DNA from: Spirochaetae bacterium HGW-Spirochaetae-5
GTDB taxonomy: Bacteria > Spirochaetota > UBA4802 > UBA5550
Assembly (NCBI GenBank): GCA_002839285.1
Contig: PGXT01000001.1
Coordinates: 79,959-143,958 of the forward strand
DNA length: 64,000 nucleotides
Direction: 5' to 3'
The notes under the pieces were generated by a model. That model saw only the letters and a list, made by a program, of their open reading frames with translations, ran no database searches and was not told where the DNA came from. This document shows, piece by piece, positions 56,152 through 64,000 of the stretch. Within the stretch, counting starts at the first letter, position 1. Every line of letters begins with the position of its first letter. The translations under genes and the position numbers were made by a program.

Positions 56152-59100
56152 TTAATATATCCGTTTCTGAATCGTTACAAGTGTAAAGTCATCGCCATAG
56201 TCGGGAGAACCGCTATGCTCTGTCACAGCCTGTATTATCTGGCGATTAAACTGTTCAAGTGGTTTTTTATGATAATTATTTTGAACCAGTTTTTTAAGCA
56301 GCGGAATAAGCCTTTCGTAACCGAACTCTATCTCTTTTGAATCGGTCTCTTCTATAATACCATCTGTAAAAAGGAGCAGAATGTCCCCCGGTTTAAATGC
56401 GACGCGTCCCGGTTCATATCTCGAATCATCTATAAAACCGATCAGCCTCCCGGGCTTATTAAGAAGCTCTACCTCGCCGGTGTCATGATGCAGAAGTATC
56501 TGCTCGGGATGCCCGGCTGATGCAAAAACAATCTCTTCAGTGGTAATATTACAGAGGAATGATGTAAAAATATTTTTCCCCTTCAGGTTGTGATAGGTAA
56601 AATTATTAATGTAATACAGACGTTTATCGGGATCGACAAGTTTAAGGCTCTGGTTATTAACGATGTCTATCTGCATAGTGAAAAGTGCAGCCTGGATTCC
56701 GTGACCGGTGGCATCGGCTACCATCACTGACAGTGCTCCGTTGTCCAGAACTTCGACATTGTAATAATCACCGCCGACTTTTTTATTATGGGGAATATAC
56801 GAAACTTCGATGTTGAAATTCTCAAGTGAAGAGTAAAATTCTTTGTCAGTGAGTACTCCCCGGAGCATGGTGTTTACCCTGGCAAGCAGTTCGCGTTTAT
56901 CGAATGGTTTTACAAGGTAATCGTTTGCACCCGATTCGAATCCCTGAATAAGATCGTTGATGAGCCTCTTTGCCGTAAGCATAATCACCGGGAGCTCATT
57001 GGGATTATATTTTTTACGTATCTCTCTGCAGACTTCATATCCCGAAAGGCGTGGCATCATTACGTCGAGAAGAACAAGATCCGGTTTACCCTTCTCCATT
57101 ATCTGGTCAAGTGCCTCCATCCCGTTTGAAGCTTCAGTCACATGATATTTGAAGGGCATAAAATGATTACGTAAAACCTGAAGGTTTACAGGATCATCAT
57201 CAACTATCAGGATATTAAAAGATGAGAGCTCATTATTTTTTTCATCAATGTCATTAACCGATGTCCGGTTAAAATTTATATTTTCAAGATCATATTCAAG
57301 TTTTGAAACAACACGCTGCGTATTAACCTGGTGATGTTCCGAGACAGGTATTGTAAATGTAAACGAAGAACCTTTTCCGGTTTCAGATACTAAACCTATT
57401 GTTCCGCCATGCAGCTCAACCAGTTTTCTGGTTATTGCCAGTCCCAGTCCGGTTCCGCCATATTCCCGCTCTGTGGAACCGTCACCCTGCTCAAAGGAGT
57501 TGAAAATAATCTCATGCTTGTCACTGGGTATTCCTATGCCGGAGTCTTTTACAGTGACTGCGATCATATCCCGCCCTTTCTCCTGTATTATTTCAGCGGA
57601 GACTTCAACGGTTCCCTCTTTTGTAAACTTTATGGCGTTCCCTACAAGATTATAAAGAATCTGCTGAAGCCGGTTTTCATCACCAAGGGCCGGAGGTAGA
57701 TTATAATCAATCCGGTTAAACAGAGTTATCGGCCTTGTTCCTGTTAAAGTGCGGGATAATATAAGAACATGATCAACCATTGAATAGATGTCGATTGACT
57801 GCCGCATTATTTCAATGTCGCTGTTTTTCATTTTTGCAAAATCGAGAATATCATTAACCAGATTCGAAAGTCGTCGTGCGCTTGACTCTATGAGTTTGAG
57901 GTTATACTTATGTGTATCGCTCAACTCCCCCATGGAACCATCCCCCATGGATTCAGTAAGGCCTATTATTCCATTAAGAGGGGTCCGCAATTCATGAGAT
58001 GTGTTGGCCAGAAATTCATCCTTCAGCTGATCCATGGCTATAAGCTGCCGGTTCGCCTGCTGCAGTTCGGCGGAAAGAGTCTCCGCTGTTTCAAATGCCA
58101 TGGTAAAGCGATGAGCCAGCAGATAAGACTGGGATAATATATAGAAGACAAGTCCATATGATGCCGTATTCATGGTATTGATAACCTGACTGTTATACAG
58201 GATATCATTAATTCCAGTAAGATATAGTACGGCCATCCCAATAAATGCAACTATAGCACCGTCACGTTTCCTGTAAACCGCAATTGAAAGTACCGCCAAT
58301 ATCAGAAGTCCGCCCAGGAGTATAAATAGATCATAAAAAATTTTCCCTTCACTGTAGTATTTAAGAGGAAGCGAAATTATAAGCGCTGCAATTATCAGTG
58401 CAATGGAGATAATTGGAATCATTATCTTTTTTTTCATTTCATAGGGGAATACTGTATAAAAAAACAGAACAATCAAAGGTATCATTCCGTAGGATGAGAG
58501 ATATTCTATTTTACTGTACATCTCCCAGTTTATAGAAGGGAACCACGCTGCCAGATATCTCTCCCCCATAACCATGGAGCGCATACCCATTGACATGGTT
58601 AAAATTGAAAAAACCAGTGCGGATTTTTCACGCGGCCTGAGAAAAAAAATTCCCAGATGATACAGCATCATAATTAATATAACGCCCAGTACGAGAAAAG
58701 CGAGCTGTGTGTTCCGCTCACGTTCCGCTTTAATCAGAACTTCAGGTCCGAGATGAATACTCTCCCACAATCCCCCTTTTTTATGATGAAAATTTGAAAC
58801 CTGCACAACAATATCAACGGTCCCTTTATTGCTGCCTTTATCAGCCGGATTATGAAAAAATACAGTACGGGGGAGATACTGAGGCACACCTCTCTCTGCA
58901 GAGACTTCACCGTTTTCAGAAAGGAGTTCACCATTTACCCAGAGCTTATAGGCCGTTGCCGCGTCAAGGATCTTTAATCCGATAAAGGGGGAACTTCCCG
59001 ATACAATTACCTTCAGACGGTAAGTGGCGTATCCATTACCGGGGAGCGGCGCCATGGGATGTTCAATATCATTCCATATAGAAGGGACTTGAACAAAAAC

Positions 59101-59319
59101 AGGATTATCAAGTCTGTTCCCGCCGGAGAAATCTGAAGGAGTATAGAGCTTCTTCCAGTAAAATTCCCATTCCCCATCAAGGGCATAGTTGCGATGGGGC
59201 GCTGCCTGTGAAAGGTCAAGGACACCCATCTCAGCCCGATAAACCGGGAAATCACGGGAACAGGAGAATAACAATAAAAAGATTAATATATATAACGGGA
59301 TGAGGTTTCTTTTATTCAT
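56152..59319 (-). CDS. 7TM hybrid histidine kinase with receiver and PP2C/SpoIIE output
   Basis: 7TMR-DISM-like N-terminus; FLANTSHELRTPLNGI; GTGLGLAIT; LIVDDDP..LLDVMMPRLSGYE..MLTAK; KVGGDYYNVE..VADATGHGIQAALFT..LLFTDGIIEETD. Confidence 0.93.
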   Translation of the reverse strand: MNKRNLIPLYILIFLLLFSCSRDFPVYRAEMGVLDLSQAAPHRNYALDGEWEFYWKKLYTPSDFSGGNRLDNPVFVQVPSIWNDIEHPMAPLPGNGYATYRLKVIVSGSSPFIGLKILDAATAYKLWVNGELLSENGEVSAERGVPQYLPRTVFFHNPADKGSNKGTVDIVVQVSNFHHKKGGLWESIHLGPEVLIKAERERNTQLAFLVLGVILIMMLYHLGIFFLRPREKSALVFSILTMSMGMRSMVMGERYLAAWFPSINWEMYSKIEYLSSYGMIPLIVLFFYTVFPYEMKKKIMIPIISIALIIAALIISLPLKYYSEGKIFYDLFILLGGLLILAVLSIAVYRKRDGAIVAFIGMAVLYLTGINDILYNSQVINTMNTASYGLVFYILSQSYLLAHRFTMAFETAETLSAELQQANRQLIAMDQLKDEFLANTSHELRTPLNGIIGLTESMGDGSMGELSDTHKYNLKLIESSARRLSNLVNDILDFAKMKNSDIEIMRQSIDIYSMVDHVLILSRTLTGTRPITLFNRIDYNLPPALGDENRLQQILYNLVGNAIKFTKEGTVEVSAEIIQEKGRDMIAVTVKDSGIGIPSDKHEIIFNSFEQGDGSTEREYGGTGLGLAITRKLVELHGGTIGLVSETGKGSSFTFTIPVSEHHQVNTQRVVSKLEYDLENINFNRTSVNDIDEKNNELSSFNILIVDDDPVNLQVLRNHFMPFKYHVTEASNGMEALDQIMEKGKPDLVLLDVMMPRLSGYEVCREIRKKYNPNELPVIMLTAKRLINDLIQGFESGANDYLVKPFDKRELLARVNTMLRGVLTDKEFYSSLENFNIEVSYIPHNKKVGGDYYNVEVLDNGALSVMVADATGHGIQAALFTMQIDIVNNQSLKLVDPDKRLYYINNFTYHNLKGKNIFTSFLCNITTEEIVFASAGHPEQILLHHDTGEVELLNKPGRLIGFIDDSRYEPGRVAFKPGDILLLFTDGIIEETDSKEIEFGYERLIPLLKKLVQNNYHKKPLEQFNRQIIQAVTEHSGSPDYGDDFTLVTIQKRIY

Positions 59320-59402
59320 ATAATATTTATTTACAGTAATTTTTCATGAAAGTCAAGACCTTTATTTACTCTTAATTGAACTTCAAAAGATAACGGATTA
59401 TT

Positions 59403-59515
59403 TTTTCAGGCACAGCGCTTCGCGCTGTGCCTGAAATGGGGGATTACGGGGGCAGCGCCCCCGTGATCCCCCAATTTCAGGCGTATGCGGAGCATACGCA
59501 GCCCCGAAAATAATT
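59403..59515. repeat. triple-hairpin repeat copy (opposite orientation to 54.3 kb)
   Basis: attatttttt-caggcacagcgcttcgcgctgtgcctg / gaaatgggggattacgggggcagcgcccccgtgatcccccaatttc / gcgtatgcggagcatacgc-gaaaataat. Confidence 0.85.
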
Positions 59516-59650
59516 TACTACCCTGATAATTTTAAAAAAAAAGGTTTTTGATTAAAATTTTATAATAAAGACTTGTTATGTCACTGAAATTTTGTACTAT
59601 ATTATTATAACTTTATGCAAATTAAATAATGGAGCACCGGTACAACTGAT

Positions 59651-60010
59651 ATGCCGAAAATACTGATTGTTGAAGATGAAGAGATGTTAAGAGATCTCTA
59701 CGAGGAAGAGCTTCTTGACGAGGGATATGAAGTAGTAAAAGCTGCGAATGGTTCCGAAGCCTTAAAAATTGTTGAGAGTGAAGAGATTGACCTTATTATG
59801 ATGGATATCAGTATGCCGGAAATGGACGGGATTCAGGCTCTCGGAAAAGTTGCTTCAAGAGAAAGGAAAATACCGGTAATTATCTATACCGCCTATTCAA
59901 ACTATAAAAGTAATTTTATGACATGGACCGCAGATGCTTATCTTACAAAATCATCAAACCTTGACGAACTTAAAAAAAAGATCAACAACCTTCTTGCCAG
60001 AGATTTATAG
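59651..60010 (+). CDS. single-domain response regulator
   Basis: ILIVEDEEMLRDLYEEEL...IDLIMMDISMPEMDGIQAL...PVIIYTAY...AYLTKSS. Confidence 0.93.
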   Translation: MPKILIVEDEEMLRDLYEEELLDEGYEVVKAANGSEALKIVESEEIDLIMMDISMPEMDGIQALGKVASRERKIPVIIYTAYSNYKSNFMTWTADAYLTKSSNLDELKKKINNLLARDL

Positions 60011-60137
60011 TATCTGAAAACTCCTCTGATTTTATAGATTGACTTTTTATAAAGACGAATCTATACTTTGCCCCGGCAGGTCTCATTAAAATTATTCACC
60101 CGTTTAATTCCGTAAAACATATCCGGAGGAGTTTACC

Positions 60138-61790
60138 ATGAATCCGCACTGGAAAAATACTGTTGTTTATCAGATATATCCTAAAAGTTTTCAGGACAGC
60201 AATGGCGACGGGATCGGCGACATTCCCGGAATAATCAGCCGTCTTGAATTTCTGAAAGAGCTTGGCGTAAACTGCATCTGGCTCTCCCCTGTTTACCGGT
60301 CACCCAATGACGACAACGGTTACGACATAAGCGATTACCGCGATATCAATCCGGAATACGGAACCATGACAGATATGGACAACCTTATCTCCAGCGCAAA
60401 AAAACTCGGCATCGGAATTATTATGGATCTTGTCATAAATCATACCTCCGATGAACATGAGTGGTTTGTAAAAAGCCGTGACAAGTCGAGTCCGTACCGC
60501 GATTACTATTTCTGGCGTGAAGGTAAAAAGGGAAAACTCCCCAATAACTGGACCTCTTTTTTTGCCGAGGATGCATGGTCAAAAGATGAAGCTTCCGGTG
60601 AATACTATCTCCACCTTTTTTCAAAAAAGCAGCCCGATCTGAACTACCATAATCCCAGGGTACTGGATGAAATAAAAGATATTATGCGTTTCTGGCTCGA
60701 TAAAGGTATTTCCGGTTTCCGCTGCGATGTTATAAATATAATCTGGAAATCTTCACTTGAAAACGGCAGGAAGAGACTGATTCTCACAGGGAAGGAACAC
60801 TACCTGACCCAGGAGGGGATGCACCGGATTCTAAAAACTCTGCGGAAGGATGTGCTTGATAATTATGACTGCTTTACCGTAGGCGAAACTGTTTTTGTAA
60901 CACCAAAAGATGCCAATGATCTCTGTAGTGAGGAATCAAAAGAACTTGATATGATTTTCTGTTTCGAACATATGGAGTGCGACCAGATAATTGTAAAGTG
61001 GTTCACACGTAAGTTTAAACCGAAACGCCTGTTCAAAGTCCTGACTAAGTGGCAGAACGGGATAACATGGAATGCCCTGTATTTCGAAAATCACGATCAG
61101 CCGCGGAGTATTTCAAGATTCATTAAAGACAGAAAATTTATGAGCCAAGGTGCCAAAGCCCTGGCCATGATGCTGTTTACACTCCGGGGGACCCCTTTTG
61201 TTTTTCAGGGTCAGGAGATTGGAATGACAAATTTTGATATAGAATCACTGGACCAGATACAGGATATAGAATCACACAATGTTTACAAACTTGCAAGAAG
61301 ACTCCACTTCCCTGAATGGTACGCATGGAGAATGATTCAGCTTAAAAGCAGAGATAATGCCCGCACACCAATGCAGTGGAACAATACAGAAAATGCCGGA
61401 TTTTCAACGGGGAATCCATGGATAAAAGTAAACGAAAACTTTCATCAGATTAATGTAGAATCTCAAATCTCCTCTGCAGAATCTGTTCTGGCATTCTACA
61501 GGAAGCTCATTGATCTACGAAAAACCTCGCCGTTGCTTATTGACGGAAATTTCAGAAAAATAAAAATTACAAAATCGATATTTGTATACGAACGGTTTAT
61601 CGATGAAAAATCAGAGAATATAAATCTTTCTCAATACAAACAGATGAGAGTTATAATCAATCTGAGCAATAAAACAAAAAAATATAAATCCGGAGATAAA
61701 GTTTTACTCTCGACTTACGAGAGAGATTCATATGACGGGAATCTTTTCCCTTATGAGGGGATTATACTATATGAATCTGTTAACGATTGA
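60138..61790 (+). CDS. GH13 alpha-glucosidase / oligo-1,6-glucosidase
   Basis: WKNTVVYQIYPKSFQDSNGDGIGDIPGII, MDLVINHTSDEHEWF, GFRCDVINII, FENHDQPRSISRF. Confidence 0.95.
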   Translation: MNPHWKNTVVYQIYPKSFQDSNGDGIGDIPGIISRLEFLKELGVNCIWLSPVYRSPNDDNGYDISDYRDINPEYGTMTDMDNLISSAKKLGIGIIMDLVINHTSDEHEWFVKSRDKSSPYRDYYFWREGKKGKLPNNWTSFFAEDAWSKDEASGEYYLHLFSKKQPDLNYHNPRVLDEIKDIMRFWLDKGISGFRCDVINIIWKSSLENGRKRLILTGKEHYLTQEGMHRILKTLRKDVLDNYDCFTVGETVFVTPKDANDLCSEESKELDMIFCFEHMECDQIIVKWFTRKFKPKRLFKVLTKWQNGITWNALYFENHDQPRSISRFIKDRKFMSQGAKALAMMLFTLRGTPFVFQGQEIGMTNFDIESLDQIQDIESHNVYKLARRLHFPEWYAWRMIQLKSRDNARTPMQWNNTENAGFSTGNPWIKVNENFHQINVESQISSAESVLAFYRKLIDLRKTSPLLIDGNFRKIKITKSIFVYERFIDEKSENINLSQYKQMRVIINLSNKTKKYKSGDKVLLSTYERDSYDGNLFPYEGIILYESVND

Positions 61791-61833
61791 TTTAGTAGTA
61801 GTGATTAGACCGGATGATTAATTAAAAAAAACA

Positions 61834-62036
61834 TATAAAGCCGCAAACTTTTCGAACTCACCCCCGGCCCCTCTCTTTGGTAAGAAAGAGAGGGGAGTTT
61901 AAAAGAGGAAATTTATTGCGTATTTCAGGGGAATATTTTGTTTTACGAAGCCTCTCTTTTTTTCATCAAAGAGAGGGGCGCGGCAGTAGCCGGGGGTGAG
62001 TGTTAAGAGTTTTAATGAAAATTTACCCGATCACGG
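61834..62036. repeat. dispersed nested-palindrome repeat, copy B
   Basis: Reverse-complement near-match of 9751-9940. Confidence 0.8.
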
Positions 62037-62067
62037 AACTGGTCATTCGAATCTGGAGATATTACAA

Positions 62068-64000
62068 ATGATTGAATTTAATGAAAAAGAAAAAATCTTT
62101 TACCTTAATACAGAAAACTCAAGCTATATCTTCCGTGTAACTGAATTTAATCACCTGGAGAGTGTCTACTATGGAAGCCCTGTCCCGGCTGGTGAAATAG
62201 ATTCTCTCAGACTTAAACACACCGTTCCAATCGGGAGCAGTGTTGCTTACTCTCCGGAAAATGATATCTACTCTCTGGATAATCTGACTCTTGAATATTC
62301 CGGGATCGGTAAAGGTGATTACAGGCATTCACCAGTTGAAATCCGCATGCCCGACTCTACCTTTGTATGCGACTTTGTTTATCGAAGCCACAAAATTTAT
62401 GATGGATCTTCAACTTCGGAAAAACTTCCGCTTTCGTATGGTGACAACAAAGAATGCACTACACTTGAAATCACTATGGAAGATATTCCGAATAGCGTAC
62501 TTCTTACAATGTTTTACACAGTATTCCCTGCATCTGATGTTATTACACGTCGTGTAGTTCTGAAAAATAATAATACGGCAAGTCTCCAGATAAGAAAACT
62601 GATGAGCTTTATGCTTGATCTTAATCTCCCCGGAGCTGTCATGCTCACTCTCGACGGCGGATGGATTAAAGAAGCGAACAGTCATACACGAACTCTAACC
62701 TATGGACTTTATGTTAACGAATCCAACACAGGCGCTTCAAGCAACAGGCATAATCCCGGTATAATTCTGCATGATAAAAAAACCAGTGAAGATCATGGCA
62801 ATGCCTACGGATTCAATCTTGTCTACAGCGGCAATCACTACGAGGGGGTTGAAGTAAGCAACCACGATCTTATCAGAGTAATGTCCGGAATAAACCCCCA
62901 CTGTTTTGAGTGGGAACTTAAAACAGATGAGTCTTTCGAAACTCCCGAAGCGATTATGACTTTCTCTTCCGGCGGACTTAACGGAGTAAGCGGTCATTTC
63001 CATGATTTTATAAATAATCATATTGTCCGCGGCGTATATAAGGGGAAAGACCGGCCGGTGCTTCTTAACAACTGGGAGGCGCACTTTTTCAAATTCAATC
63101 AGAGAAAACTCCTTGGTCTTGCAAAACGTGCAAAAAAAATCGGAGTGGAACTCTTCGTTCTTGATGACGGATGGTTCGGGAAACGTAACGATGACAAGGC
63201 CGGGCTTGGCGACTACAATGTAAACAGGAAGAAGTTCCCCCGCGGACTGGCACCCTTCGCCCGGAAGATAAACCGTATGGGGATGAAATTCGGACTATGG
63301 TTTGAACCTGAAATGGTTAATGAAGACAGCGAACTCTTCCGCAAACACCCGGAATACGCGGTAAAGATAAACGGAAGAAAACCATCCTACGGCAGAAACC
63401 AGCTGGTTCTCGATCTCTGTAATGACGAAGTCCGGGATTATATAGTAAACAATGTAAGAACAGTTCTTGAAAGCGCAGAAATTTCATATGTGAAATGGGA
63501 CATGAACCGGCATATCAGCGATATGTTTTCCAGCCATGTTCCGCTGCAGGGGATGTTCTTTCACAGTTATATTCTGGGCCTCTACGATATCTTTAAAAGA
63601 ATCTTTCATGATAAGCCTCACATTCTTCTTGAGAGCTGCTCAAGCGGAGGGAACAGATTCGATCTTGGGATGTTGTGTTACTCGCCGCAGATCTGGGCTT
63701 CCGATGATACGGACCCGATTGAACGATTAAGGATTCAGAAAGGTCTCAGCTACTTCTACCCCTTATCGACTATTGGCGCCCATGTTTCATGCGCTCCCCA
63801 TCAGCAGACGCTAAGAGCAACACCGCTCTCATCACGTTTTAATACGGCATCTTTCGGGGATTTGGGATACGAGCTGGACCTTAAATACCTTTCATGGATC
63901 GAAAAGCGCGAGGTTAAAAAGCAGATTGAGTTTTACAAGGAGCACCGGAGAGTTTTTCAGTTCGGCAGATTTTACCGCTTTGACAGCAAAAAAGACAATA
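62068..64000 (+). CDS. GH36 alpha-galactosidase (3' truncated by window end)
   Basis: Open frame MIEFNEKEKIFYLNTENSSYIF...LLNNWEAHFFKFNQRKLLGLAKRAKKIGVELFVLDDGWFG...YVKWDMNRHISD...LLESCSSGGNRFDLGML. Confidence 0.95.
   Translation, partial: MIEFNEKEKIFYLNTENSSYIFRVTEFNHLESVYYGSPVPAGEIDSLRLKHTVPIGSSVAYSPENDIYSLDNLTLEYSGIGKGDYRHSPVEIRMPDSTFVCDFVYRSHKIYDGSSTSEKLPLSYGDNKECTTLEITMEDIPNSVLLTMFYTVFPASDVITRRVVLKNNNTASLQIRKLMSFMLDLNLPGAVMLTLDGGWIKEANSHTRTLTYGLYVNESNTGASSNRHNPGIILHDKKTSEDHGNAYGFNLVYSGNHYEGVEVSNHDLIRVMSGINPHCFEWELKTDESFETPEAIMTFSSGGLNGVSGHFHDFINNHIVRGVYKGKDRPVLLNNWEAHFFKFNQRKLLGLAKRAKKIGVELFVLDDGWFGKRNDDKAGLGDYNVNRKKFPRGLAPFARKINRMGMKFGLWFEPEMVNEDSELFRKHPEYAVKINGRKPSYGRNQLVLDLCNDEVRDYIVNNVRTVLESAEISYVKWDMNRHISDMFSSHVPLQGMFFHSYILGLYDIFKRIFHDKPHILLESCSSGGNRFDLGMLCYSPQIWASDDTDPIERLRIQKGLSYFYPLSTIGAHVSCAPHQQTLRATPLSSRFNTASFGDLGYELDLKYLSWIEKREVKKQIEFYKEHRRVFQFGRFYRFDSKKDN

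Noticed and set aside
62291-62557. Plus-strand ORFs listed within 62-63.7 kb
   Set aside because: Out of frame within the continuous GH36 reading frame that starts at 62068 and runs off the window

Overview
The window is a bacterial chromosome segment with a roughly 40.8 kb temperate podovirus-like prophage (about 12536-53315). It is integrated into the 3' half of a tRNA-Pro(GGG) gene and bounded by exact 47-bp direct repeats. Left host flank: CBS/CorC_HlyC protein, RecO, HD-domain protein, radical SAM protein, AvtA-like aminotransferase, two tandem SpoIIE-type phosphatases and UvrC. Right host flank: two cupins, RsgA, RNHCP protein, a large 7TM hybrid kinase/receiver/PP2C protein, a response regulator, a GH13 alpha-glucosidase and a truncated GH36 alpha-galactosidase. 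The prophage has a tyrosine integrase, Xis-like HTH protein, Xre repressor, BRO antirepressor, Bet/RecT, O-like protein, SSB, and a T7-like short-tail morphogenesis module. It also carries a 7-gene block on the opposite strand (20036-28431) inserted between replication and packaging, which looks like a composite anti-phage island: AlbA_2/HATPase protein, putative AbiC, MmeI-like restriction-methylation fusion, CoiA-like nuclease, small secreted protein, TIR protein, and an SH3/zinc-ribbon membrane protein. Other observations are a near-duplicate secreted protein flanking the morphogenesis module, an orphan histidine kinase next to an attC-like site, a J-domain/RadC accessory block, regularly spaced iteron-like repeats in the O-like gene, and a dispersed triple-hairpin repeat family in the host DNA. 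All product calls come from reading motifs by eye; no database search was run.
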